A DNA stretch of 64,000 bases from Ditylenchus dipsaci. Taxonomy: Eukaryota; Nematoda; Chromadorea; Rhabditida; Anguinidae. The position numbers were made by a program, and so were the translations under genes. Location: NCBI GenBank assembly GCA_004194705.1, contig SADC01000439.1, forward strand, positions 1 to 64,000. The letters are read 5' to 3'. Below are positions 21,411 to 34,092 of this stretch, one piece after another. A model generated the notes under the pieces. That model had not been told where the DNA came from and searched no databases. It worked only from the letters and a program-made list of their open reading frames with translations. Position 1 is the stretch's first letter, and every line of letters begins with the position of its first letter.

Positions 21411-22571
21411 GTTGATAGTCACTGGTTAAAACTCTCATGAGTTGATATTTCACCACATTTTTGAATTTGATAGAATTCATATAAAGTTCAAAGAATATTA
21501 TTTGTTAAAAAAAAGAGTCCGAATGAATGCAAGCTCGTCAGGAGTTCCTATTGTTCGATAGTTTTCAGCTAGTTGGCTAGTATTTCGTGACTGTTTCCAT
21601 GCGTAAAAAGAGCTTTTATACTGCTATTTGGCATTTTATCATTTTTGCTACGTTTTGCTTCTGCAGCAGATAGTTTCGTGAAAAGTCCGATCTTTCAAAT
21701 ATCACTTATCTAAAAATTATTTAGATTTACAAGGTAAACAATGTTTAGGATCCATGAGTGTTAAATTAGAGAGTAAATAAAAGTAGCAAACTAAACAACA
21801 CGACACGGAAAATTATAAAATTGTGATTTTACTTTATTTTCTCTAACTAGTCGTGATTTCTGACTCCGCTTTCTTTGATTTAACAGGCCTTCGATTTAAC
21901 GGCCACCCTGTGGGCTCGATTTGGCTGTAAGTCTGAATAATATAAATAAATATACCCTCAATTTAACGGTTCCCTAGGCCGGTCCCAACAAACCATTAAA
22001 TAGAGGGTTTACAGTACGGTAAGTACTTAGAAAACTGACCCGACACACTCATTTTGAATGAGCACTTATGGAAATTTTGAATTCAGTATTTGGCAAATTC
22101 CGGTCAGGGTTTTTGAAATCGACCAGGGCAGGTTTCGGGTCAGGGTTTTCGGCCAAAAATCAGTCAGACGGGTCACTGATCAGGGCCTTGCAATGTTTCT
22201 GTTACTAATGAATTCTATCAGATTCAAAATGTATCCAATTGCGGTATGCAACTGCAAATGTATCCAACTGCGGTATTCAATCACAATTTGTATCCAATCC
22301 AATGGCAGTCTAAAAGCATATCTGCTCAGCCTGTTTTGGTGTTTGTAGTGACTGACCGAGCTTAGAATTTTTTTCTCAGCCGGGCTGGGCCGAGCTCAAA
22401 TAAAAGCCGGGTCCAGAAAAGTTGGGTCCATGCGCAGGTCTGTATAATTGATTCTTTAGGTCTTTTATCTCATATTTTCCAGAGCGATTATAACCAGTTT
22501 TGAATTCTTCTTTATTCAAGCAGAGAAATATGCTTGAAAAACGATGTCTTTGTTAATTTGTTAACTTTGTT

Positions 22572-23480
22572 AAAGGACCATGGTTTTTGAACGCAGTGGC
22601 ATCTCAAATTTTGAATTGGCGGGGGACACTTTCCACTCTGAAAATGTTCAACAATTATTTTTGTTTGCATTTAAACTTTTATCAAAATATAGAACTATTC
22701 ACTAGTCGAACCCAACGTTGCTTGACATTAGCAGATCGAACGACTTAGGCTACTTTGACAGACCTCAAAGTGCACCCCACTCCCAAGGGGGGGGGCTTCG
22801 GGTTTTTTTTTCATATATTTTTTAGTGTTTTTTGTTATTTCCTCCAAGAGGAAGTCATTTTTTTAACTTTTTTTGCCAAAATTTGAATTTTTGCCTTTAG
22901 AGATCAAGGTAAATGACTGTGTTTAAGGTATCTTCTACCTCTATACTACCCAAACTACCCAAACCACCTGGATAGTACCTAAACCATCTGGATAGTGTCC
23001 AAACCATTTGAATAGTGCTCACATGCGCTTGGGTTTTACGGGCTACTTTCACTGCACCATATCTACTTACCGTATTTCCTCTAATAACTCACCCGGGTGA
23101 GTTATTTTTTGGATCGCTGAAAATTGGAAAAATTTGAGGTCGATCTCGAGATTTTTGGGTGAAAATATTAAATTTCAAAACTGGAATCGGTAGAGCTCGT
23201 GGAATTAATAAAACGCAATAAACAGCTTTGCAAAATATTTGTTCCGAGCTGAGATATAGGCCCTCAAAGTTGAGGGGGGTGAGTTATTAGAGCAGGGTGA
23301 GTTATTAGAGGAAATACGGTATATGAGATTTTAATTTAAACTGGACTAAGACATAAAATTTAAATTTTCAATGCAAATAAAAAATAATTCACATTCAAAT
23401 TGATTGGTATCGATGATGAAAAGTGTCCCCGCCAATTCAAATTTTGGAAATGTCGCTGCGTTCAAAACCAAGGTTCTTTT
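22572..23480. mobile_element. TTAAAGGACCATGG element interrupted by a MITE
   Basis: The left end (TTAAAGGACCATGG, then CGCAGTGGCATCTCAAATTT and TTGAATTGGCGGGG) is matched in inverse by 23430-23480 (CCCCGCCAATTCAAA, TTTGAACGCAGCG, CCAAGGTTCTTT). The MITE at 23070-23319 is nested inside. Related to the elements at 1415-2757 and ending at 40042. The right TTAA is not exact. No gene inside. Confidence 0.6.
23070..23319. mobile_element. MITE, CCGTATTTCCTCTAATAA family, copy 2
   Basis: Termini CCGTATTTCCTCTAATAA in inverse, TA on both sides (23068-23069, 23320-23321). Interior shared with 51868-52116, including TCGGTAGAGCTCGTGG and GCAATAAACAGCTTTGCAAA. Confidence 0.85.
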
Positions 23481-23909
23481 TATTAATGATTTTGATTTTA
23501 ATTGATTCCTGTTTTATTGAGAATAATTAATGTTCGGTTGAAATTATACAAACTATCATTGAATACAGCAACCAGATACATTGTTCGGCTCAATATATTC
23601 GCAGGATACCCTAAAAATTTCCTATTTTCGCTTCTATCTGAATTCTTTTATGCATTGTATGTGCGGAGGGCCAGAAACCAAAACCATTATTTGAATTTGC
23701 GCTGTCCACCCATATGACAAGACGTAGTAATTACACTGTCGAACAATTATTTCCACAAAGTATTGTTGTTCAAAGATAACTGATTACTTTTTTGTGCTTT
23801 TCATTTTCTCAAACATTCCTTAACACTGTTTCAAAGTTGGCAGATAAGATTGCTGCGGATCAAAATTTGAATTTTCAACTTCTCGGTTTTCAGCAGTGTC
23901 ACCAGCAAA

Positions 23910-26900
23910 ATGGCGAACGTGGTGGAGATGACCATAGAAAAGATCGATGAAGTGAAGTCGAAGCTTGACGAACTCTGGGTGCTTCCATGCGTCTTCGAGA
24001 CCTGATCCGTCAAGTGCGAGCAGCTAGAACGGCTGCTGAGGAGAGAGCAGTAGTGGAGAGGGAAAGTGCCAATATAAGAGACAGTTTTCGCGACGAAGAC
24101 AACAAGTACAAGTGCAGGAACATGGCTAAGTTGCTCTACATTCACATGCTCGGATATCCTGCCCATTTTGGACAGGTAAAAAATCTGAATTTCTATTTTT
24201 ACGGCAAATCTGGGTCAACTCAAGATGTACTTTAGAATAGTCGGCGCTAGTAGCGAATAGCCCCCCCCCACCCCCACAGCATCCGACCTTTAAAAATTGC
24301 TGTAACTACCCTTGCAAACAACAAGTTAGGCTTAGCCCTTAGGCTTGGGGGTAGGCCAGCGTACGGAAGTTGTGACTAATGAAGAGTTTGCGCGCATTTT
24401 CCTGGGTCTGGACATAAATTTGGGTACTTTTTACTAAAGTAAAAAAGTGAAAATGGTTGGGGGGGGGGATATTCGCTACTAGGGTCGAATAGTCTAAAAA
24501 GTCATAGTATGGATTTTTATAACACTTAAAACTGTGGGTAAGTATTGATATTCTAGCAATGTCTCATATAGAATGACCCTGATTTTTTTGTGATTATTGT
24601 GAGTTGCACTCATTCCAATTTTCAGATGGAATGTGTTAAGCTAGTTGGCACCAAAGACAAACGTTTCACCGACATCCGAATCGGCTATTTGGGTGCAATG
24701 CTGTTGTTAGATGAGCGATCGGAAGTGCACTTGTTGGTCACCAACTGCTTAAAAACGTAAGTTACATTTGATTTTGGGTCCTTTTGATTAATTATACCAA
24801 TACTTGCAGACACTTGAATGAGTCAGACCAGTTTGTGGCTGGATTGGCACTGTGCACCCTCGGATCAATTTGCTCTCCAGAGATTGCCGTGATCTAGCTG
24901 GGGAAGTGGAGAAGCTACTCTTAAAATCTACCAACACATACGTCAAGAAAAAGGTATGTCGACAAATAATGTGCCTATGGTCAATGATGTTTATTAAGCG
25001 TAAAGTTCTGCGTAATTACTTAGACCAATCCCAACTGACAACTCCGAACAAATTTTCGAAATTTTCTATATCAGACTAGTGTGAAAAAATAAAGTTTACA
25101 CACAAACGAATTTGAACCGGGGATATTTTTGCCCGGAGATATTGTGGTCGAAAATACCCTAAGAAGGTACCAGGTGGTTTTCCTGATCACTCTGAGGCTT
25201 CCTGGTCCTTTAAAATAATTCTGCCACCACCTAGGCTCAAACCTGTAACCTTAAAATTGGAGATCAATTTACCGAGGATTAGTTCACCGAGCATGAATTT
25301 ACCGAAGAATCAATTTTTAGAATAAATTGTACCGTCACCCGTCGGTTGGAGGTGTCAGTTGGGAGGGGTGTCAGTTGGTGTCGTTCCTTTTTTTACGTCT
25401 GTTCTAAGGAAGGCGTCATAGTTAGTGGTTGGAGATTTTCAAGGGTTGGAGACTTGAGTGTACAATCCCCACCCCCCCACGCAGAGTGCTTGGATGGAGG
25501 ATATAAGCTGATATTCGTGTTTCTCGACCTTGATTTTGTTAGAAAGCCAGCTGTTTTTTTTGATTCCAAGAAAAAAAAGTTTTCGAACCACAGGATATCA
25601 TGGTTTTTAGTTAAAAATTTGAAAAATTTAAATTGAATTTAAAACGGAATAAGGGCTGTATTCGGAGGGTAAGGGAATAAAAGGGTGCCACTAATCACAC
25701 AGGACCCACAAACAAGAAAATTTTGAACATAGTTTTTAATGCTGGGTTCTACCGCATAAATAAACTCTGGGGCTCTATATGTGTTCATGCCGACGCCGAA
25801 AAAAATATGCTTGGTCCCCCTGTTGATTTTTTCCCAAAAATTTTGTTTTTAAATTGTCTCAAATATAATTTAAATACACTTTTTGTGTTAAAAATACACA
25901 TTTACGAGACTACCCTAAGATTGTTTAGATCGTTATGTCCGAATTGGGTTGGCCGCTGCACGACCGAAACCAGCAATTGTTATAGAAAAAGATTGATGTA
26001 GTTGTAGGTTAATATAAAAAACTATAAAATTTGAGCAGGCAGACTAATACTTCTGTGAAAAATTGTTTTCTGAGACAATCAGAAAAAAAATTGCGGAAAA
26101 AAAATCAACAGGGGGGACCAAGGCATTTTTTTCGGCATCGGCATGAACACATATAAAGCCAACTCTGGTATGCATGCTTTTTTAGAGTCACTTTCGACTG
26201 ATTTGTGTCTAAGGTAAGTGAGTGCTCGCATCTCAACTCCAAGCCCCGAAAGGGGCTTGAGAGTTAGAGATGCGCGCACTCATTTACCTTATACATGGTT
26301 CCGAGAAGTACTCTTGATCAAAAAATGCATACAGGGTGTCTTTTTGCAACGGCCCAGTTGAAAAACATGGTAAGACAGCTGAAGAATACAAACATTTACT
26401 TTTTTAACATTATTCTATAAAAGTTGCCCCCTTTTAGGCTAAATTGTGGTATATGGTCCTCGCCCAAAAACGCCCGGAATCATCTATTTTCAACGTTTTA
26501 GCTACTGAAACATGCTTAAAACATGTTTTTAAAATGGCGTCCGACACTTTTTAGCAAAACAAATTTTGACCGAAAATGGACTTTTTGCCTTGGGGGACCA
26601 AGGGAATTCAACTTTAAAGAGTAAAAAAGACCTTTTCAGTCACGTTTTGTGCAGAATCACACGTGCCTTCCAATAAAAAATACTTAAAATAATTTGACTA
26701 AAAAAAGATTGATAATTGCCTTTATTTAGGCGGCCTTGTGTGCTTTTCGTATTGTTCGCAAAGTGCCAGACCTGATTGAGATGTTCATCTCAAGTACTCG
26801 TTCTCTGCTCAATGAAAAACATCACGGTGAATGTTTTGACGCCATGACGGATAGCTGACTTCTTGAAATTTATAGGTGTTCTCATGGGTGGGATAACACT

Positions 26901-29900
26901 TGTGTCAGAGATGTGTGACTTGAAGTGGAGATGTACGCACACACTTCAAACGGGCAAGTGATTCCTGCTCACTAATTCTTCTTTAGTCTTAGCACTTCGA
27001 ATAAATTCAGATGGTCCCAAATCTGGTCAGAATTCTTAAGAATTTGTTAATGACTGGATACTCACCAGAACATGATGTGTCAGGCATAAGTGACCCATTT
27101 CTTCAAGTAAATTTTTTAACCAGTAATGATCTATGTAAACATTTACTTTCAGGTGAAAATTTTGCGCCTGCTCAGAATTTTGGGCAGAGATGATGCAAGG
27201 GCTAGTGAAGAAATGAACGATATATTGGCACAAGTGGCCACAAACACTGAAACTTCCAAGAACGTAGGCAATGCCATTCTTTACGAGACCGTATTGACCA
27301 TCATGGAGATTAAGAGGTTAGAGTTTTCTCAATTTGATGTATAATTTTAATATAACATGTAAATTTTTTTATTCTCATGGGTTGTAAAATTGGCAAATGT
27401 TGGGTTGAACAAAGTACTTTCTATATCACCACTTTGTTAACCAGACCGACCTGTATATAAGAACACTCTGTACAAGGACACTTTCTATAAAAAGAACATC
27501 TGTTTTTCGGGTCCTTCGGTCTTGGCTTCTTAGTTTTCTGTATAATATAAAAAACCGTTTTAAAAATATTTTTTATTTTGTTGTTTCTCGTATTTTCAGT
27601 GTTATGTTTTCTATCTTCGTAAAAAAGGTGTTTGAGTCTGTTCTAACAGGGGACAATGTTCAGTTTGTGAATTTTATCCATTTGAGTGACATTTTAATGT
27701 AGAAAAAGATCATTAACAGGGTGATTGCCTTAAGCTTTAGTTTTTAAAATTAAGTAAAAAGAAGGCGCTACTGTAATATACCCCCCCGAAACCGACTTTT
27801 TTAGGGATGGTCAAAAAGGGGGGGGGGTATACTACAGTAGCTTTTGGGGGGGGGGGGGGGTATATGACAGTAGCGTCAAAAAGAATTATTTTAGCCAAAA
27901 AATTTGAATTTGAGGGGGAGTGGAATAAGTACCGTGAAACCTTTTCAAAAAGACAAACCGTGAGAGCTTTTATAGGGAACTTTTCCTCTTTTCATTCGAA
28001 ATCATAGCTTATTGCTCGGAAAAATTTAGGACCACTGAATACTAGCTTAACGCAGTTTCTTTTTCTTATTGATTTTTCAAGGTTAATTGAGTGCGGGTTG
28101 AAAGTTAAATTTCCCCGTTGCTCCAGACCGGAAAATTGGCAATATAATAGATTAAATTATTCTAAAAAAGTTCACTTGATTGTGTATTACATTATTTCAA
28201 AAGTTATTCCTTCAAGGACAGAATGCTGGGTAAATTTAAATTCTTTAATTCAAAAAAAAAACTTACTGTTTTGCTAAATCTTCTAGAATAATGATCGCAT
28301 TTTTTCTATTCATCAGTCAGCGTAATTTATATAAAATTTAAGTACTTATTATCACACACTTTTTTAGTGAAAGTGGCCTTCGAGTTCTCGCAGTCAACAT
28401 CCTTGGTCGTTTCTTGCTCAACCCAGACAAAAATATCCGGTATGTGGCGCTGAACACACTTCTAAAGACCGTCAGTGTGGACTTCAATGCTGTACAACGT
28501 CATAGAACAACAGTGGTGGAGTGCCTCAAGGATGCCGACGTGTCCATCAGGAAGTAGGTGCTTTTGATATCTTTTTACGCTGATTACTGCCATAAAATAG
28601 TCACTCGAGAGGCCTATGTTGATAAATGACAACACCAAAAATATCCCTGATTTTCATCCACATCGATTATGCTGATTTCGCAGACGGCAAGTAAACAATA
28701 ATTTAAATCGGTAGATTCGAACTGCCAACAGTTTAAAATTTCGTTCCTCGCGGTTGAGCGTCACTAATCTTTGAACACACAATAATTAAAAGTAAAATAA
28801 AAAAAAATTATTAATAGGTTGTAAAAATTCCTCCCAATATCGTAAAACCTACAATAAGCAGTAAGTCTTATTTTTTATTTTGCCTGTTCACCAAACTCAC
28901 CAAAAGTCTGTTCAGTATAAACAGAGGTAAGACTCGATCTAGCATACATCTCGCGGACTAAATCCAGCCGTATGTTATCCAGTGCATTTTGTACAGTTGA
29001 CCTGAAAATTTCGTTCCCGCCTATGATGCGACACTTTCTTTTAACCCAATTTTTGGAAGCTTTTATTACTTCTGTTTTTTACAATCTGGTTCAAAATATC
29101 GCAAGGATTACGATTTTACTGATCGTTTTCTGAGACCTAAGATTTTTTCTCTAAAACCAAAAGCTCGATTTAACGATCACCTGTTTTTAAAATTAAATGT
29201 ATCATTTTTTCAGACGTGCGTTAGAGCTGTGCTTTGCTCTGATCAACAAGACCAACATCACCAACATGTCAAAAGAGATTATCATTTTCTTGGAAAATGC
29301 TGATCCGGAGTTTAAGTCGGAGTGTGCTTCCAAGATGTATGTGGCCACTGAGAGGTATTCACCCACCTATATCTGGCATCTGGACACCATGGTCAATGTG
29401 CTCAAACTGGTAACGATTTCATTTATTCCACTTTTAATCTATCAACTGAATTTGCAGGCTGGTAACTATGTGCCAGATGAAGTGATCAGTGCCATGATTC
29501 AACTAATATCCTCTCACGCCGAACTACAAGCCTATGCCACAGTCCAACTGTTCAGAGTGAGTCAAGGGGATGTTACAAATGCCCAACCTTTGCTGCAAAT
29601 AGCCTTCTGGTGTGTTGGAGAGTTCGGTGACCTGCTCATGTCGGCATCAAACAATGAGGAGTCTGCTGGAACTAAGGTACAGTCGAGTCTCGATTTAACG
29701 ATCACCCTGGGACCGACCCAGGTGATCGTTAAATCGAGAGTGATCGTTGAATCGAGGGTAATTTGACGGAATTTATTATTGAAGGGACCGATCCAGGTGA
29801 TCGTTAAATCGAAGGTGATCGTTAAATCGAGACTCGACTGTACCAAAATCTTTTCTGACCACAGCGGCTGTGATCAGATAAGACTAAAATTTACACAGTT

Positions 29901-32558
29901 TTTTTGTAAGTTTAGTCTTCTGACTGGAAAGTTTTCCGAAATTTAACGGGAAACTTTCCAAATCCTTTTCTGTCCGGACAGAAAAGCAACACTGATTTGC
30001 AACTATCAATTTTTAAACTAGCTGCTTCTTAAGCAGAACCATCACATAATAGACATTATAACAAACTCGGAAAGCAAGATTATCACGTGATACAAAAAAG
30101 TTTGTTTGAGGTAGAAGAAAGCGAAGTAATCGACCTGTTTGAGAGGTTGATGCCTTGCTCCTCCATGACAGTGCCTACTCGTGAATATGGCCTAACTGCT
30201 CTGGCTAAATTGGTCACTCGATTTGAAGGGGATTCTATTGGACGTATCAGTGGTCTCATTCGCCATTACTCTGCCCACATGAATCTGGAACTGCAGCAGA
30301 GGGCTGTTGAATATGCTAGATTACTGGAAAAGGAGGAGCTAAAGTAGGTCTTTCAAAATAATAAACGAGTACGACTTCGAAGCAAAAATTACAGATATGG
30401 TCTGTTAGAAAGGATGCCAGCCATCGAACACAATGCCTTGAACGCAGCTGCCTCTCCTATGGAAAATGATGAATCGGACAAGTCAGCCACTGATCTACTG
30501 ATCAATGCAAACGATGAAAAACTTGCTGGCGCAAGTGACACAGCTCCTACACCTGGCAATAGTGACATATTCGACTTGATTGGATGGAATGGGACTAACA
30601 ACGGCTCATCAGGAGGTGCTGCAATAAATGCAGCTGCCGCAACCAATGGAACCAATTTGGTAGATTTCAACGATCTACTAGGCGGAGGAGGTAATTTTTT
30701 TTATCAGGGTGTGCATCAGAGAGCTAGTATTTTATGGCGATTCCATTTTGAGGCTTTCTGATGTGCCTCAAGGTTTCGTAAAATATGGAGAAGACTATAG
30801 TTAGCGACCATAGTTTAAAAGGCTGAGTGGCAGCAATCAAAATTTGCACTGAAATTTTTTCGATGGGTCTCCAAATTAATATTTTGAATATTTCTTAGCA
30901 AAAATGTCATTCTGGACCCGTAGTAAAAACGAAAAAAGATTAGACTGATGCTAATTCGACTATATCTCGCCGATTAGTCAACTTTACGAAAAACGGTTTT
31001 TAGAAGTCGGAAGAGAATTTATCTGGCTTTCAGATGAGATATAAACTACATCCAGCATATGATAGCATGGCTAAGGTAAATCGATTTTCATAATTAGACT
31101 CCGAATTAGACTTTTGGAAATCCACTTTTTTAGTTGGGATGCTAATTGCTGATTGCTTGGCAAATATTTCTCTACTTATTCTTGTGGTTACTTTTATCAC
31201 GTGAAAAATATGTTTCGGCGCATTTTGGTATATGACAGTCAAAGCACGGGAAAACGAAAAAAATTTAACGGGCGAAAGTTTGCCAAAAAATGAAAATTTA
31301 GACTTTAGATTGCCCTAGAGATGGCTAAAGTCTAAATTTTCATTTTTGGCAAACTTTCGCCCGTTAAATTTTTTTTCGTTTTCCCGTGCTTTGACTGTCA
31401 TATACCAAAATGCGCCGAAACATATTTTTCACGTGATAAAAGTAACCACAAGAATAAGTAGAGAAATATTTGCCAAGCAATCAGCCAATTAGCATCCCGA
31501 CTAAAAAAGTGGATTTCCAAAAGTCTAATTCGGAGTCTAATTATGAAAATCGATTTACCTTAGCCATGCTATCATATGCTGGATGTAGTTAATATCTCAT
31601 CTGAGAGCCAGATAAATTCTCTTCCGACTTCTAAAAACCGTTTTTCGTAAAGTTGATTAATCGGCGAGATATAGTCGAATTAGCATTAGTCTTATCTTTT
31701 TTCGTTTTTACTACGGGCCCTGCATAAACACTCGTTTAAATTTGCAGGCACGGAAAAACCATCTTTAAAAGTCCCAAGACCAGATGCCCAGACTGATCCT
31801 AATTCTATAAATGACATCTTTGAGATGTTGGGAACTTCCAAACCTTCGTAAGATTTTAAGACTTCAATTTCTAGTCTTTTGTAATCAATTCTTTCAGTGC
31901 CATACCAGAGCCTCACGAAGACAAGCCAGGAATCATCGCATAAACAGAAATGGCATCGAAGTTCAGCTGTTTGTGGAGACACCGTTTGCTAGTTCAAGTT
32001 CCAATGAAGCCACCATTCGGCTGGTCGGCACAAACAACAACCCTCTGCCTGTGGACAATTACAATTTCACTGCGGCTGTTACTAAGGTATACAATATTTT
32101 TATACATTTTTCAATTGATGCATGAATGATTTTCAGACCTATCAGATTGAACTGCTGAATCCACATCCACAAGGTTGGAAGCAAATGGCATGTCCACCAT
32201 AACCCAAATAGCTAAGATTAAGAGGATTTCTGCTGGACAGCCGGTTAGTTTTTAACTGAAAATCAGTAAACCCCTAATCTCAGAAAAAAATTGTGATCAT
32301 AGTTCTTGAAAACCGATAAGCTGATGCTGTTTGTTCGCACAGCAATAGAACTGTGAAAACTGCAGAAAGCAAAAATGTTGAAAAATATCTATACTTTTGA
32401 TTCCGCGCGCCAAGTTCTATATTTCTAAACTTCTCTACCAACCAACATAATTTACTAAATATATATTTTAGCTGAGAATGAGGATCAAATTGAGCTACTC
32501 TCTGAACAATGCATCCCATACCATCCAGCAAGATGTCAGCTCATTCCCAGGAATCTGA
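23910..32558 (+). CDS. AP1G1: AP-1 complex subunit gamma (gamma-adaptin)
   Basis: Large subunit of the AP-1 clathrin adaptor, which sorts cargo between trans-Golgi and endosomes. Exons: 23910-24175, 24626-24756, 24810-24953, 26730-26826, 26876-26953, 27011-27106, 27153-27316, 28368-28553, 29214-29409, 29458-29676, 30111-30343, 30395-30690, 31748-31847, 31898-32086, 32137-32243, 32472-32558. The trunk is unmistakable ([69 protein letters not shown]). A Ser/Asn-rich hinge (30430-30690) and the ear domain ([36 protein letters not shown]) follow. One-base frame breaks lie near 23985, 24887, 26922, 31942 and 32168; four look like a missing C. Intron 5 is GC-AG (GCAAGT donor). If the first break is real, translation would start at 23987 (MRLRDL). 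Confidence 0.93.
24246..24483. repeat. Foldback repeat in gamma-adaptin intron 1 (GCTAGTAGCGAATA arms, poly-C/poly-G)
   Basis: CTAGTAGCGAATAGCCCCCCC at the left is matched in inverse by GGGGGGGATATTCGCTACTAG at the right. A TTAGGCTTGGGGGTAGGCCAG block inside is shared with 20755-20795. Non-coding. Confidence 0.6.
25140..25325 (-). repeat. SINE-like repeat, second copy
   Basis: Diverged copy of 2290-2480: GGTACCAGGTGGTTTTCCTG, CTGAGGCTTC, CCACCACCTAGGCTCAAACC and TGTAACCTTAAAATTGGAG in the same order. The minus strand carries a degraded B-box. In gamma-adaptin intron 3. Confidence 0.5.
25735..26300. repeat. Interspersed repeat, CTACCGCATAAAGAAACTC family, with hairpin
   Basis: Contains CTACCGCATAAATAAACTC and GCTTGGTCCCCCTGTTG, then at 26212-26292 a hairpin whose arms read AGTGAGTGCTCGCATCTC and GAGATGCGCGCACTCATT around CCCCGAAAGGGG. 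The same blocks recur near 34720-34870, 47520-47670, 62400-62710 and 63090-63480. In gamma-adaptin intron 3. Confidence 0.65.
26954..27010 (+). other. GC-AG intron of the gamma-adaptin gene
   Basis: Exon reading ...THFKR ends at 26953, and the next exon reads [12 protein letters not shown] from 27011. Only a GC donor (GCAAGT, the standard minor GC-AG consensus) keeps phase 0. A GT donor three bases later puts VPNLV out of frame. Length 57 bp. Confidence 0.65.
27770..27880. repeat. Poly-C/poly-G inverted repeat (CTACTGTAATATACCCCCC)
   Basis: GCTACTGTAATATACCCCCCC is followed by two inverse GGGGGGGTATAnnACAGTAGC copies. A related GGGGGGGGAGTATACTCTGCTAG is at 59100-59130. In gamma-adaptin intron 7. 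Confidence 0.5.
29680..29840. mobile_element. Mariner-type MITE at a gamma-adaptin splice donor
   Basis: Inverted ends CAGTCGAGTCTCGATTTAAC with TA at 29678-29679 and 29841-29842. The interior repeats GTGATCGTTAAATCGA and its complement. The left TA supplies the T and A of the intron donor (exon ends 29676, donor G at 29677). Related end fragments occur at 40-75, 905-925 and 21890-22015. Confidence 0.85.
30915..31719. mobile_element. 805-bp foldback element, CTG target duplication, in gamma-adaptin intron 12
   Basis: Two arms of about 400 bp, nearly identical in inverse, meet at a short centre near 31314. Termini GRCCCGTAGTAAAAACG, flanked by CTG (30912-30914 and 31720-31722). The short ORFs in it are palindrome shadows. 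A 3-bp CWG duplication with GG-rich ends would fit PIF/Harbinger mobilisation. Confidence 0.85.
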
Positions 32559-32992
32559 ATTAATCTAAATCAGTCACCACCCTAAATATTCTCTATTGTT
32601 TGACTCCGTCCTTTTGCAAATCCATATCTTCAAGAGTTGTGAACGGTCTGTTTCCACCTAAACGTAGCAGCTAAAGCCTTGTGTGTTGTGTAACTATTAT
32701 ATAATGTTGTTGTTAACCCATTGTGATATTTGAATAGAGCCTTGGTCATAATTAGGCATTGGTGACTATCAATTGGCTGTGGTGACTGGTTTTGTGGTGT
32801 GATTTTGGCCAATCTTCAGTCGCCATCCGTCATTGTGACCTAGACTTTAGTAGGCTGGTTGTGAATACACATTCATAGTGAGCCAACTAAATAAACCATG
32901 AGATTGTATTGTAAATGTATGTCGTTATTGATGATGATTATGATGTAAGTGAATGATGCACCACTAATTTATAAGCGAGAAATTTAATTTCA

Positions 32993-32998
32993 AATAAA
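32993..32998 (+). terminator. Candidate gamma-adaptin polyadenylation signal
   Basis: AATAAA 435 bases past the stop, followed by a T-rich stretch. An earlier AATAAA-like site (TAAATAAACC, about 32889) is an alternative. Confidence 0.5.
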
Positions 32999-33029
32999 GA
33001 GAATTTTGCTTTCATATCTGTTTGCAGCA

Positions 33030-34020
33030 GAGAAAGTGTGAAGGAAAAAAGCTTTATTTCGTATACTTTGCGATTTGAAAAATCACTGCTTGGGAGGAGG
33101 GGTGGATAGTGTTAACAGGCGTTTTGGGAAGTGATTTCGCCTACAGCCGTTATAAGCCCCGGGGTTACTGATTTTTAACCACCCTCTTTGGTGAGGGCTA
33201 CCATTAGAGTAAATATGGTGACTGCACATGTAAAAGGACGCTACTGCCGTATACGCACGTATTACTAAATTTTTTGTCCAAGTGATTTCAGACGATAAAT
33301 TTGAGAGTCAAGCCGAAACACTTTGATTCTGTTCTGGCCTAAAAGCAGAGTTGTTAAATACGGTCGAGTTCCTTTAAGAAGCCACTCAAAAAACTGGGTA
33401 AGAACATTTTACCTCAACTTCTCGTACTTTGCCGAAACTGATATGTTAGTCTAAAAAATTTTAAGTATTCGGATTTTACAGTTGTTGGAAAATCGGTTGA
33501 AAATGACAATAGTTCTGTCAATAAGACCCACGGTTTCTAATAAAACGTTTACCACCTTTTGAAAATTTTATTGGCAAAATTGTTGTCCTATTTAAAAAAG
33601 ACTAGAAAAATAGGAATCCTTACAGTTATTTGGATCAGACGGGCGGATGATTTTCAGCAAAAGACTGAAAAATTCGAGGTGAAAAAATTGCCGGCCCTAT
33701 ATTTGTATCACAAATTATAAACACATGCGACAAACTATGCCCCCCCCCCAATAAACTCAAGTTTGCAATTTACCAATAAAAAAACAATCCGCGTAATAAC
33801 AAAAATTTGCAAAATGATCAGTTATGCAACCCACAACCCCCAAAAAGCGGTGTGTAATATATAAGCACAAAAATTCGCTGTTAGAAGCTAATCAAATATC
33901 AGTTCAAGCAAAAAGAGATAATAATAAAAAATTTGCCCTATGTTTACAACTTTCATCAAAAGATCAAAGATCACAATTTCTTTTTGAACAAGCAAACAAA
34001 TTTTTCTAGAAGATGTTTTC
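33030..34020. other. Intergenic stretch without a gene
   Basis: AT-rich, with one C-run near 33741. No splice-bounded exon or clear inverted repeat was seen between the gamma-adaptin 3' end and the aldo-keto reductase. Confidence 0.35.
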
Positions 34021-34092
34021 AACGCGCTTTTCCTATCTAAATGATTGTATAGATCACATTTTTTATCCGAAAAATCTAGTTTTCAGGTCGAG

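Noticed and set aside
23910..24004. Upstream ORF overlapping the gamma-adaptin start
   Set aside because: Considered as a regulatory uORF (MANVVEM...). A one-base deletion joining it to MRLRDL is simpler, because invertebrate gamma-adaptins have a short N-terminal extension and the same error recurs in later exons.
23910..32558. Gamma-adaptin as a pseudogene
   Set aside because: All splice sites and exon order are intact and the breaks share one error type that also affects unrelated genes nearby. Not excluded without reads.
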